DNA of 64,000 bases, taken from contig CAZELM010000009.1 in NCBI GenBank assembly GCA_964512995.1, positions 39,726-103,725 on the forward strand, read 5' to 3'. Below the pieces are notes generated by a model, which was not told the DNA's origin, made no database searches, and saw nothing but the letters and a program-made list of their open reading frames with translations. The translations under genes and the position numbers were made by a program. Of the stretch, positions 48,261-57,437 are shown piece after piece. This stretch comes from CAZELM01 sp964512995 (lineage in GTDB: Bacteria > CSSED10-310). How positions within the stretch are numbered: the stretch's first letter is position 1; each line of letters begins with the position of its first letter.

Positions 48261-48739
48261 AAAGCGCCAATCCGGACCATTGGGACTTCTACAAACGGTT
48301 TCGCAGACGTATCCAGATATACTGTAATGATCCGGGTGGGAAAAAGAGTGCGTTCCGGGAATTCCTCCTGCTGGGTCCGGATCTGCTTCATCTGTGCATC
48401 AATCTCGTTGTGGATAAAGATGTGCCATCAAAACATAAATTTAAACTGGCTGCCGCCATCGCCTATTTTATTTCTCCACTGGATTTTCTCCCCGAATTGA
48501 TCCTGGGTCCGCTGGGATTTCTGGATGATATTGCCATTGTCGCCTATGTTCTGAACAGTCTGATCAATGATGTCCCTCCCGAGATACTGGATCGGTATTG
48601 GGCAGGTCATCAGGACCTTCTGTCCGTAATCAGAAACATCATCATGGTGACAGACCGATATCTGGGACAGGAACTGCTCAACCGGCTCAAACGGGAGATC
48701 GATCGGATCAGATTACCGGAAGATCCGAAGAATCAATAG
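48257..48739 (+). CDS. DUF1232 (YkvA-type) protein
   Basis: A 160-residue protein starting at GTG 48257. It contains the DUF1232 core VPSKHKFKLAAAIAYFISPL, DFLPELILGPLGFLDDIAIV: the short hydrophobic stretch with SPLDFLPE and a following DD typical of YkvA-like proteins of unknown function. The end is charged and helical. It is co-translated with thrC (4-nt overlap) but no link to threonine is known. It ends six bases before the convergent acpS stop. Confidence 0.85.
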   Translation: MKSANPDHWDFYKRFRRRIQIYCNDPGGKKSAFREFLLLGPDLLHLCINLVVDKDVPSKHKFKLAAAIAYFISPLDFLPELILGPLGFLDDIAIVAYVLNSLINDVPPEILDRYWAGHQDLLSVIRNIIMVTDRYLGQELLNRLKREIDRIRLPEDPKNQ

Positions 48740-48745
48740 TTCGGA

Positions 48746-49129
48746 TCAGGTTTCCGTTGTTTCGATGATTGCGACTGCCGCACAGGTTTCCCGGTCATGA
48801 CTCAAAGAGATCCAGATGCATATCCGGTCGATGTCCGGAATCAGTTCCCGGGAGGGGCTTCGGATCACCACCCGGGGTGAACCACTGATTTCACGGGTGA
48901 TAACAATATCCTGAAACCGGATACCTCCTGACCAGCCGGTTCCCAGTGCTTTCATGACCGCCTCCTTCGCCGCGAACCGCGCCGCGAAATGCTGTTCGGG
49001 TCTGGCCTGGGAACGGCAATATGCAATCTCCTCGGATGAAAAGATCCGGTCCTCAAAACCGGGAGTCCGTTCCATGGCTCGTTTGACGCGAGCCGTGCGA
49101 ATCACATCGATGCCGATTCCTCTGATCAT
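48746..49129 (-). CDS. acpS: Holo-[acyl-carrier-protein] synthase
   Basis: A 127-residue AcpS that transfers 4'-phosphopantetheine from CoA to a serine of acyl carrier protein, so activating fatty acid synthesis. The magnesium-binding motifs are clear: RGIGIDVIRTARV (Asp8) and RFAAKEAVMKALGTGWSGG (Glu in FAAKEA). Length is typical. The start is the first ATG. The neighbours on both sides are unrelated, and 125 nt separate it from the dppA end, where no clear feature is seen. Confidence 0.95.
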   Translation of the reverse strand: MIRGIGIDVIRTARVKRAMERTPGFEDRIFSSEEIAYCRSQARPEQHFAARFAAKEAVMKALGTGWSGGIRFQDIVITREISGSPRVVIRSPSRELIPDIDRICIWISLSHDRETCAAVAIIETTET

Positions 49130-49254
49130 CGTTCTCCGGAATACCTCTTAGAATCAAACCAAACGTTCCGTCCAGTGGACAGCGTTCCATCGCAACGGAG
49201 AACACCCGATCGGCGCATACCTGGCCAGTTGCATGGCGTTCATAGCCGGTTTTA

Positions 49255-50073
49255 TTACAGCTTCATCATAAAATAGAAAAACTTGAACAGGGAGAGAAAA
49301 TCATCGGACACATATCGTACGCTCATGGGAGCCGGGCACTGAACGCCTGGAAACCACTGCGCCTGATACGCGATGCCTTCCTCCCGGAAATCGATCTCCA
49401 TGACATAAGGCGATGTCAGTGTATACGGAGCAATCGATGCATGCCGTGATAATGCCTTTTTGACGCCGTTGCGTATGAGTTCCCTTGTCTTGTCCGGATG
49501 CAATGTCAGACAAGCTTCACCGATTCCTTCTTTGACCGCAACCTGCTCCACATCCGGCCAGAGCCTTTGGGCATAATCGCAAATGGCTTTGTCTCCAGAG
49601 ATAAATACCAGAGGGACATGATGATATCCGGCGATCAGGCTGTTGATGGATGCTTCGGCCATGGGAATCCCATTGATCCGGACGTGGGAGAACTTCGTGG
49701 TCATTGTATGTTTCAACGTGGCGCTGGGTGTATTGGCGGCAGCATGGTATCCGATGAAAATGACCGCTGAAAAACTCCGGTCCAGCCCTTCCATCATGCA
49801 AAACGGACTGTCTGCCCATTTGCGGAGCAGTCTGGCATCCCGATGCAGGTCTGACAGGAGAATATTCAGACCGGAACCATGCGCATCCCGGACGATCACT
49901 TCATCAGCACCGGATTCCAGTGCGGCTTCAATAGCAGCATTGGTTTCCTGAGTCATCACTTTTCTGAAATACTCGTAATCCGGACTTCCGGTATCCGTTT
50001 CCTTCCAGTCGATAACTCCGGTGATCCCTTCCATATCCACGGAAATAAACACTTTGAATGGTTTGTTTTTCAT
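49255..50073 (-). CDS. dppA: D-aminopeptidase, M55 (DppA) family
   Basis: A 272-residue M55 peptidase that removes N-terminal D-amino acids from peptides such as D-Ala-D-Ala and may recycle peptidoglycan fragments. I use ATG 50073 behind AAGGAG; a longer start overlaps the protease gene. The zinc site is in FKVFISVDMEGITGVIDW (Asp and Glu) and DEVIVRDAHGSGLN (Asp, His); FIGYHAAANTPSATLKHT carries another His, with GKP-type Glu later in AVKEGIGEACL. It is the gene after the exported protease with a 16-nt gap, and probably in one transcript. Confidence 0.92.
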   Translation of the reverse strand: MKNKPFKVFISVDMEGITGVIDWKETDTGSPDYEYFRKVMTQETNAAIEAALESGADEVIVRDAHGSGLNILLSDLHRDARLLRKWADSPFCMMEGLDRSFSAVIFIGYHAAANTPSATLKHTMTTKFSHVRINGIPMAEASINSLIAGYHHVPLVFISGDKAICDYAQRLWPDVEQVAVKEGIGEACLTLHPDKTRELIRNGVKKALSRHASIAPYTLTSPYVMEIDFREEGIAYQAQWFPGVQCPAPMSVRYVSDDFLSLFKFFYFMMKL

Positions 50074-50089
50074 AATATTGTCTCCTTCT

Positions 50090-52000
50090 CTATTCATGCC
50101 AGCCAAATGAAACGGCGTCGTAATCTCCCCACAGGGCAGTCATTTCCGGATTGGTCATACCGGCATACCAGTACAGGTCATTCATCGTCCCGGTTCCTTC
50201 CGGCCATTGGAATGGCGGAATAACGGAAACCCGGCTGATTCCGGATGTAACCCGTATGAAATAAACATCGTACGATGTGAACGAAGGTGCAAAGTACAGC
50301 GCGCCCCACACATCCAGTACTACAAAAAGCGGTATCTGATAATCCGCGTCCGGCTCCGGTTCACAGATGATCACATCGCAAAAAAATGTGTCGCCCGTAG
50401 CATAGTCGGTCTGTGGCATATATACCTTACAACCGAGACGAGTGCAATCCGAGATGGGTGTATTCGTTGGGCTTACAACAGGTGTATGGGATGGGGTGGG
50501 CGTGAGTGTCGGTGTATGGGGTGGTGTCGGAGTGGGTGTGTGTATGATTGTGGGCGATGGGGATGGTGTGATCGAGATCATGACCGTCGGAGTATGGGTG
50601 GGTCCGGGAGTGTGAGTCCGGGTAGGTGTGCCGGTCGGATATGTCGTGCCGGTCGGCGGCACCGCGGTTCCCGTCGGCGCCCAGGTTGGAGTGGGGACAG
50701 CGCCGCCAAAATACGCACCCGGACAGGTCATCGCATCACCCAGATACTGCTCCACTGCCGTATCAGAAAATGAGACGTCCAATCGGCCGTATTCATCGGC
50801 TCCCAGTTGAAAATTACAGGAGGACAACCCGCCTGTTAATTGACCGACGAGCAGGTGATTGGAATCCCGATACAGGGAACATCTGGAGGATCCCCCTTCC
50901 GTCACACCGGGATTGTCGGTCCGGTTCCATCGGACAATCCAGTAATCCGGGTCGGTTTGGGTTGTTCTGGAGCCGTAGGAGATCCGTTTATAGGCTCCGT
51001 CCGGATGATGGATCGATGTGATCGCTTCATTCGTCGCCAGCGGATTTCGATCCCATCCGGCGTAATAGATACCATCAAAACCCGTGTCTGTCAGCTCCAA
51101 CAGAGTAAAATCCGAATCACCGGTCGTGATTCTCAGATCGGAGCCAAGTTTACGAGAACCACGGGGAGCATTTCCTGCATTGCAGACCTGCGTATGATAG
51201 AAAAAATAAACCTGAACAGTACCGGCGACCTCGTCAGTGGAAATGCAATGATTGGCCGTGACGAAAAAGGGACGAAAATCCTGGTTGAGATTGTTCACCA
51301 TCGTGCCGCTGCAGATATACCACTCAGAGCTGTCGATAAATTCGATATACGCGGAGGCATCCCGCTGGGGCCGGTAACTCTCATCGCAGGTGGCATCGTT
51401 GTGGCAATCCCCTTCGCGATCCCGGTCCCGATTGGGGTCGATATATGCATGCGCGATCCCGGAGATTGTAAATGGGAGGTCCGGAATGGATCCGGTTTGG
51501 ATCTCCGGCTGAACCCACTCAATCGTTACATCCGGACCATCGGTGGACCATGCCCAGATGGTGCCATTCCTGTTCGGACCGGTACCCGAATAGGTTTCGC
51601 TCATTTCTGCTCCGGTAGAATATACATACAATGTCCCACCTGCGGGGATATTGACATCCGTGAGTTGAACGCGGAGTTTCCGGGCTTCCGGTGATATCAT
51701 TCGTATCCGCCAGATCAGGCCATAAACGGGATCCATGATCGTCTGACCATTTTCTTTTGATATGGTGGGGACCGGTCGTTTGATCCCGATCCGAAATGGC
51801 ATTCCCGGACCATTCAGCATCCGATCTTCGTTGAGGAGCGATTGGCGGTCGATCGGATCAAGCCGGATCGTCATCTGGCTGTCCAATGGATCTGATCCAA
51901 TGAGAACACTGGGCGGAACCGATTGGTCTCCAAACACGACGGGAGCGGCAATCAGCCATAAAAAAATGATAACCATGAGCGGCTTTTTAGAAGTAACCAT
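50090..52000 (-). CDS. Exported trypsin-fold serine protease (lysyl endopeptidase-like) with shared C-terminal domain
   Basis: A 636-residue exported protein. A signal peptide ends near VVFGD (about 25). A beta-sandwich region (about 85-190) precedes the protease. The triad is H251 in TANHCIS, D297 in GDSDFTLLEL and S372 in TEGGSSRCSLY, as in lysyl endopeptidases; yet the residue after the Ser, Gly in the family, is Arg373 and the next is Cys. A Pro/Thr linker (about 440-510, with PTPTWAPTGT and TPSHTPVVSPTNTP) leads to a C-terminal domain whose LFVVLDVWGALYFAPSFTS matches the beta-helix protein at 33064. It may cleave after Lys; the Arg change leaves activity open. It lies in one strand group with dppA. 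Confidence 0.85.
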   Translation of the reverse strand: MVTSKKPLMVIIFLWLIAAPVVFGDQSVPPSVLIGSDPLDSQMTIRLDPIDRQSLLNEDRMLNGPGMPFRIGIKRPVPTISKENGQTIMDPVYGLIWRIRMISPEARKLRVQLTDVNIPAGGTLYVYSTGAEMSETYSGTGPNRNGTIWAWSTDGPDVTIEWVQPEIQTGSIPDLPFTISGIAHAYIDPNRDRDREGDCHNDATCDESYRPQRDASAYIEFIDSSEWYICSGTMVNNLNQDFRPFFVTANHCISTDEVAGTVQVYFFYHTQVCNAGNAPRGSRKLGSDLRITTGDSDFTLLELTDTGFDGIYYAGWDRNPLATNEAITSIHHPDGAYKRISYGSRTTQTDPDYWIVRWNRTDNPGVTEGGSSRCSLYRDSNHLLVGQLTGGLSSCNFQLGADEYGRLDVSFSDTAVEQYLGDAMTCPGAYFGGAVPTPTWAPTGTAVPPTGTTYPTGTPTRTHTPGPTHTPTVMISITPSPSPTIIHTPTPTPPHTPTLTPTPSHTPVVSPTNTPISDCTRLGCKVYMPQTDYATGDTFFCDVIICEPEPDADYQIPLFVVLDVWGALYFAPSFTSYDVYFIRVTSGISRVSVIPPFQWPEGTGTMNDLYWYAGMTNPEMTALWGDYDAVSFGWHE

Positions 52001-52076
52001 AATTCCTGTTCCCCTTGTCTTTATGCGTTATGCATCCCAACCGGTTCGATTCCGGCGTCGCGGGAGTGGGATGATG

Positions 52077-52874
52077 TTAGTCGTATTTCAGTTCAGAACC
52101 AAGAAGGCTGTGCGGAATTAAAAAGATGACCAGCGTCACGAACGATGCAACCAGCAGCCACGATTTGCTTTCCTTTTTCCGGAAGTAGGTGATCATTGGA
52201 ACGAGCCAGACCATAATGGCGATCGCCAGCTTGTTATCCGTCAGATCGGTTCCGATCGGGAATCCGGTCCATGGCTGGCCAAAAGCATAATATTGAACGG
52301 CACATCCGAAAAAAATGCCTCCGATAAATAAAAACCAAAACGTCATCAGCGTGAGCTTTTTCAGATTGTTTTGCTTAAACAGAATTCCGATCCCGATCCG
52401 GTTGGATAACAGCATCCCGATGAACATGGCGAGAATGTGCGGAATCAGAATAAGGGAGGGAACTTCGCCTTTGAATCTCGCGATGGCCGTGTGATCAGCT
52501 CCGGGGAGTACGATCTCCTGTCCTGCGGTTTTTATAACGACGTGATATTCCACTTTTCCGGCGGGAGGCTGATTGGGAATGGCTGCCAGGATATGACCGT
52601 CTTCGAATCGCATCGGGAGATGGTTCCATGGACGATCTGTCGGGTAGTGACGCCAGCAGGTTTCCGCCTGGATATCGGGAGGCGCTGGAATCCGGACAAT
52701 CAGATCTTTCGTGCCTGATTCCGACCGGATCAGCCGGTAAGGATATACTGTTCCATCTATCTGATACTGGCCGCGAACCGGGTATGTCGGACCTGTTTTG
52801 CGTTGATGTATAGCGGTCGATACTGTCAGAATAACCGACAGGAACCAGACTGCGATCCGAGTGCATTTCGTCAT
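52077..52874 (-). CDS. Membrane protein of unknown function
   Basis: A 265-residue protein. After a first hydrophobic segment (VWFLSVILTVSTAI) come about 110 soluble residues (YRLIRSESGTKDLIVRIPAP, IKTAGQEIVLPGADHTAIAR), presumably periplasmic with beta structure, then about four hydrophobic helices (SLILIPHILAMFIGMLLS, LMTFWFLFIGGIFFGCAV, LAIAIMVWLVPMITYF, SWLLVASFVTLVIFLIPHSL). I recognise no family. It lies between the protease (76 nt) and mutS (12 nt), both on the same strand, and may share their transcript. Confidence 0.6.
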   Translation of the reverse strand: MTKCTRIAVWFLSVILTVSTAIHQRKTGPTYPVRGQYQIDGTVYPYRLIRSESGTKDLIVRIPAPPDIQAETCWRHYPTDRPWNHLPMRFEDGHILAAIPNQPPAGKVEYHVVIKTAGQEIVLPGADHTAIARFKGEVPSLILIPHILAMFIGMLLSNRIGIGILFKQNNLKKLTLMTFWFLFIGGIFFGCAVQYYAFGQPWTGFPIGTDLTDNKLAIAIMVWLVPMITYFRKKESKSWLLVASFVTLVIFLIPHSLLGSELKYD

Positions 52875-52886
52875 AAAAGCCTCACT

Positions 52887-55499
52887 TCATCCGATATCCC
52901 GGGTATACTTTTTTTTCCATCTGGCAAGCAGATTCAATGCTTCCAGTGGGGTAACAGTATCGAGTTTCAAACGCTGAAGTTCTTTTATCAGGGGAGAAGG
53001 TTCCAGTTGAAACAATTCCAGTTGACCACCTCTGGGTTTTGGCCTGTCCAGTGATTGCTGATCCGGAACACGCTCCTTTTCTTTCATCTCCAGCGCAAAC
53101 AGCACTTCTTTTGCCCGATCGAGCACGGTGGCTGGGATTCCAGCCAGACGGGCGACCTGGATTCCATAGGAGCGGTCAACGCCACCCGGAACAACTTCGC
53201 GCAGGAATATCACCTGATCGTTCCATTCTTTCACAACGACATTATAGTTTTTAACTCCCGGAAACCGCTCTGAAAGATCCGTCAGTTCATGATAATGTGT
53301 GGCGAACAGTGTGCGGGATTTTTTTTCGTGGAGATATTCCGCGGTTGCCCAAGCGATGGAAAGACCATCAAAAGTACTGGTTCCCCTTCCGACTTCATCG
53401 AGTATGACGAGGCTTCGGGCTGTGGTATTATTCAATATATTGGCTGCTTCGCTCATTTCGACCATGAACGTGGATTGGCCCCCGGCCAGATTATCAGACG
53501 CACCGACCCGTGTAAAAATTCGATCCACGATACCAATATGCGCTTCATTTGCCGGAACGAAACTTCCGATCTGCGCCAGCAGGGTGATGAGTGCAACTTG
53601 CCGGATGTACGTTGATTTGCCGGCCATGTTGGGTCCGGTGAGAATGATCAGGCGGTTTTCTTCGGAATCCAGCAACACATCATTGGGAACAAACGTGCCG
53701 GCGGAGGTCATCCGTTCAACAACAGGATGTCTCCCTCCCTTGATCTCAATGCGGTCCGAATCGGAGATAATTGGCCGCCGGTATCGATACCGGACAGCCA
53801 GTTCGGCCAGCGCTGCCGCAGTATCCAGTTGGGCAATGGTATGCGCGGTTTTCTGAATCCTGGTGACCTGCGATGCAACCTGTTCCCGAATGTCTTTGAA
53901 CAGGTCGAATTCCATCGTCACCATCCGCTCTTCCGCTCCAAGTATCTTCTCCTCCGTTTCCTTCAATTCCGGAGTGACAAACCGTTCGGCATTCACCAGC
54001 GTCTGTCTTCGGATATAGTCATCGGGTATTTTATGCAGATGGGAATTGGTGATTTCGATGAAATAGCCGAAGACTTTTGTGAATCCGACTTTGAGTGACG
54101 GGATTCTGGTACGTTCGCGTTCATGGCTCTGCAACCGGGCGATCCATGTCTTCCCGTCCCGGGCTGCATGGCGAATCTCATCCAGCATCGGATTGAATCC
54201 GGGCCGTATCAGATTGCCTTCCCTCAGTGAAGCCGGTGGATCATCCGTAATGGCATGGGAGAGCAGATCATAGATCGTATCCACCGTATCGATCTGATCC
54301 GAGATGTGTTTGAAAACAGGATGCTGATGTTTCAGCAGAAGGGTTTTGAGAAACGGGAGGCGTCCCAGGGATGTTCTCAGTGCGACCATATCCCGCGCAT
54401 TCGAAACGCCGGTGGTGATGCGACTGATCAGTCGTTCCAGATCGGAGATTCCCTGCAGAATTTCCCGGATATCGGTTCGACATCCATCGTGATGATAGAA
54501 AGCATCGATTTCGTCCAGCCGCAGATTGATTTTGTCGACATGCTTGAGTGGCTGTTCCAGCCGCTGTTTCAGCAGACGGCTTCCCATGGGTGTTATCGTA
54601 AAATCAATGTATGCCAGAAGGCTCCCTTCCCGCTGCCCACCCATCAGTGTCCGGGTCAACTCCAGATTCCGCCGGCTGGCGGGATCCAGATAGACATAAT
54701 CGGCGTGATGAAACACTCGGATTTGTGTGATGTGTTTCAATGTTTCAATGCGCGTGCTCTGCAGATAATGAAGCAGCGCTCCAGCCGCCATGATCGCGCT
54801 GGGCATCTCCTCCAACCCGAAACCATCCAGGCCGGAGACGTGAAACTGCCCTTTGAGCTGATCCCGTGCAAAATCCAGACTATAAACCCATTCATCGATC
54901 GAACTGATCCTCAGGGAGTCATCCCGGATGATTTCTTTCCAGTTTTCCGGGATCAGCAATTCCCTGGGCATCCATCGGTTGAGTTCCAGGGTGAAGCTGT
55001 TGGCCATCTCCTCTGCTGAACCTGTCCTCAGATCGATCTCTGTCACCGTGAATTCGCCGGTTGACATATCCAGGAACGCAATACCACCCTTTCCTTTCTG
55101 TCTGGCAATCGATGCGAGATAATTATTCGAACGGGCTTCCAGAAGATTGTTTTCCAGCAGAGTTCCTGGCGTTATGACTCGTACAATATCCCGTTTGACG
55201 ATCCCTTTGGCATCTTTCGGGTCTTCGATCTGTTCGCAGATCGCAACTTTGTAGTTTTTGGCGATCAGTTTGGCGATATACGCATCCACGGCATGATGCG
55301 GAACGCCGCACATCGGTGTTTTATCCTCTGCTTTCCGGTCCCGCGATGTGAGAACAATATCCAGAATCGGCGCTGCAATACGGGCATCTTCCCCGAACAT
55401 CTCATAAAAATCACCCATCCGGAAAAACAGGATGGCATCGGGATATTTCGCTTTCATTGCCCCATACTGGTTCATCATGGGAGTCGTTTTACTATTCAC
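52887..55499 (-). CDS. mutS: DNA mismatch repair protein MutS
   Basis: A 870-residue MutS that finds mismatches and insertion loops and starts repair. The start is GTG 55499 after GAGGA; an ATG at 55478 would drop seven residues. The mismatch-contact motif AILFFRMGDFYEMFGEDA is at the N-terminus, the ATPase Walker A GPNMAGKSTYIRQVALI near residue 625 and the signature EVGRGTSTFDGLSIAWA near 700. All five domains are present, so it is a MutS1. It follows the TPR gene by three bases. No mutL is nearby. Confidence 0.97.
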   Translation of the reverse strand: MNSKTTPMMNQYGAMKAKYPDAILFFRMGDFYEMFGEDARIAAPILDIVLTSRDRKAEDKTPMCGVPHHAVDAYIAKLIAKNYKVAICEQIEDPKDAKGIVKRDIVRVITPGTLLENNLLEARSNNYLASIARQKGKGGIAFLDMSTGEFTVTEIDLRTGSAEEMANSFTLELNRWMPRELLIPENWKEIIRDDSLRISSIDEWVYSLDFARDQLKGQFHVSGLDGFGLEEMPSAIMAAGALLHYLQSTRIETLKHITQIRVFHHADYVYLDPASRRNLELTRTLMGGQREGSLLAYIDFTITPMGSRLLKQRLEQPLKHVDKINLRLDEIDAFYHHDGCRTDIREILQGISDLERLISRITTGVSNARDMVALRTSLGRLPFLKTLLLKHQHPVFKHISDQIDTVDTIYDLLSHAITDDPPASLREGNLIRPGFNPMLDEIRHAARDGKTWIARLQSHERERTRIPSLKVGFTKVFGYFIEITNSHLHKIPDDYIRRQTLVNAERFVTPELKETEEKILGAEERMVTMEFDLFKDIREQVASQVTRIQKTAHTIAQLDTAAALAELAVRYRYRRPIISDSDRIEIKGGRHPVVERMTSAGTFVPNDVLLDSEENRLIILTGPNMAGKSTYIRQVALITLLAQIGSFVPANEAHIGIVDRIFTRVGASDNLAGGQSTFMVEMSEAANILNNTTARSLVILDEVGRGTSTFDGLSIAWATAEYLHEKKSRTLFATHYHELTDLSERFPGVKNYNVVVKEWNDQVIFLREVVPGGVDRSYGIQVARLAGIPATVLDRAKEVLFALEMKEKERVPDQQSLDRPKPRGGQLELFQLEPSPLIKELQRLKLDTVTPLEALNLLARWKKKYTRDIG

Positions 55500-55502
55500 G
55501 AA

Positions 55503-56198
55503 TCATTCCTCGGGAGTTTCCGCCATCTGATGCAAGGTGATCGATCGTCTTTCAATCGCTGCAATTCGAGCGGACTCGCTGTCCCGGGCGATTGTTTCAA
55601 TCTGCTGATAGACACGGCTCGCATTATCGATGTCTTTTTGTGCATGGTAGAGACGTGCCTGTTCCAAAAGCGCCCATGGAGTGACCGATGACTGATTTTC
55701 GATGATGGGAGCCAGTTGAGCGGCAGATTGCAGAAAATCGCCGGACTCACGGAATGCTCTCGCCAGGGCAATGCGATACCGGGCAATATCAGGATCCGTG
55801 GGATATCGAAGGATCAGAGCCAGCAGGAGTTCAGAAGCTCGGGCAGGTTCTCCGTTTTTCAGTTCCCAGAACGCCAGCGAAGCCAACGAGTAGGCATTAT
55901 GTTTGTCTCTCGGCAGATCGTCCAGAATTTTCTTGATATTCCCGGCGTCAGCAGATTCTGGTTCCAACAGCCGGAGTAAACCCGCCAGGTTCTGCACACA
56001 GTCCCTGCTGGAATCACTCTCAAGGTCGGTCTTCAGCAGTTCCGTACACGCGGCAATCGTTGCCGTACCGGAGGAGTCTTCAGCCTGCGTAGCTGTATCT
56101 GTGTTGATCAGAACACAAATACACAGGCCGGTCATGAAAGCGAGAAACCGCCTGAATGATAATGGGTATTGTGCCAGAAACAGAATCAACTCTCTCAT
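55503..56198 (-). CDS. TPR-like repeat protein of the LapB operon
   Basis: A 231-residue protein with a hydrophobic N-terminal segment (about 18-33: RFLAFMTGLCICVLINTDT) that is a signal peptide or anchor. The rest is helical TPR-like: NAYSLASLAFWELKNGEPAR, DPDIARYRIALARAFRESGD and WALLEQARLYHAQKDIDNAS (about 100-220). It overlaps the lapB gene by 4 nt and lies 3 nt before mutS. The periplasmic partner is unknown. TPR assignment is by pattern reading; function is open. Confidence 0.65.
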   Translation of the reverse strand: MRELILFLAQYPLSFRRFLAFMTGLCICVLINTDTATQAEDSSGTATIAACTELLKTDLESDSSRDCVQNLAGLLRLLEPESADAGNIKKILDDLPRDKHNAYSLASLAFWELKNGEPARASELLLALILRYPTDPDIARYRIALARAFRESGDFLQSAAQLAPIIENQSSVTPWALLEQARLYHAQKDIDNASRVYQQIETIARDSESARIAAIERRSITLHQMAETPEE

Positions 56199-57379
56199 GG
56201 AGACGCTCCCTTCTTCTCCTCCAGTTCATACACGGTCCGTGATTTTATGGTGCCCCAATTCCGGCACTTCGGACAGCGCCATTCTAATAAAGGAAAGAGT
56301 TCTCCGCAAACGTCACAGATAAATCGATCCTGTTTGACGATGCGATGGAGTGATTTACGGGTGACCTTGGAGGCTGATTCCAGATCTCCCAGCATCTCAC
56401 AGGTCTCAACCAGTTTCAGGATGATCTCCGGCGCCAGTTCATCGGGATTGATGGCTTTGATCATATGACTTGCCTGAGCAGTGTCTCCGATCCGTGCGAG
56501 CCACGATGCGAATCGAACAGCAACCCGGTTCTTATGAGATTGTTTCTGCATCAGATCGAGATAAAAAGCCTTCAATCCCTCATTTTTATATTCAAGAATG
56601 ATTCGTTCCAATGAATCGGCAATGACTCCCGTGAGATCGGGCCGGACGGATTGCAGGATGTCATACATTCTGATCGAAGCTTTTAATTTGCCCTGGATCG
56701 CGTTGATCTCCGCCAATCCCAGAAGTGCTGTGGGATTTTCCTTGTGTGACTTCAGAGAAAGATTGTACTGCCGGATGGCAGATTTATATTCATGATGGGT
56801 ATAATGCCGAAGACCTTCCATCGCATAGGCGTATGATAGATTGTTCCGGTAAATCGGGTCATCACCCGCCTTCTGCCATGCATCTGCCGCCAGTTGCCAT
56901 TCCCCGGAAACTTCATGCAGTCGAGCCAGAATCACATAATCCGATGATTGGGGTTCATACGCCTCGAGCACCTTGTGAATCGCTTCCACCGCCCGATCCA
57001 GTAATCCGGCATCTTCAAAATCCAGAACCAGCTCCACCATCGCCTGACGCCGTTTGGATGGTTCCAAAACAGGACGCGAGAGCAGCCGCTGATGAATATC
57101 GACCGCTCGCTGATACCAACCCTTTTTCCGGTAAAGAATTCCGAGAGTCAGATACGCATCAACTTCTTCTGTATCCCGAGCCACAACGTGTGTGAGCATT
57201 TTTATCGCCTGATCTTTATTGCCGGCGGCAAGAGCGGTGACAGCCTCTCCCAGAAATCGTGTCTTTGATCGAATCTGATTTTCACGATTGATGCTGAACT
57301 GGAGACCCCAGCCGATACCGAATCCCAATAGTCCTCCCAAGATGAAAATGATGATGTATGACTCCATCTGAATTACCAC
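56195..57379 (-). CDS. lapB: LapB/YciM-like LPS assembly regulator
   Basis: A 394-residue protein of the LapB type. A single N-terminal membrane helix (MESYIIIFILGGLLGFGIGW) is followed by TPR repeats (about 45-340) and a C-terminal rubredoxin-like zinc module with CDVCG and CPKCRNWG. In E. coli LapB tells the FtsH protease to degrade LpxC, the committed LPS enzyme, and thus balances LPS with phospholipid. The Cys motif and length fit. The start may be GTG 57379 (GAGGG) or ATG 57367. It is in one strand cluster with lpxL, kdsB and rfaE1, fitting a role in LPS synthesis. Confidence 0.88.
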   Translation of the reverse strand: MVIQMESYIIIFILGGLLGFGIGWGLQFSINRENQIRSKTRFLGEAVTALAAGNKDQAIKMLTHVVARDTEEVDAYLTLGILYRKKGWYQRAVDIHQRLLSRPVLEPSKRRQAMVELVLDFEDAGLLDRAVEAIHKVLEAYEPQSSDYVILARLHEVSGEWQLAADAWQKAGDDPIYRNNLSYAYAMEGLRHYTHHEYKSAIRQYNLSLKSHKENPTALLGLAEINAIQGKLKASIRMYDILQSVRPDLTGVIADSLERIILEYKNEGLKAFYLDLMQKQSHKNRVAVRFASWLARIGDTAQASHMIKAINPDELAPEIILKLVETCEMLGDLESASKVTRKSLHRIVKQDRFICDVCGELFPLLEWRCPKCRNWGTIKSRTVYELEEKKGASP

Positions 57380-57437
57380 ATCCCTCTTTTGGGCAGCCCT
57401 CTCGAAACCAACCGTCGATTATGAACCATCAGTATCT

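Noticed and set aside
52038..52056. T-arm-like sequence CCGGTTCGATTCCGG suggesting a tRNA
   Set aside because: No D arm, anticodon stem or acceptor stem could be placed around it, so it is a chance palindrome between two genes.
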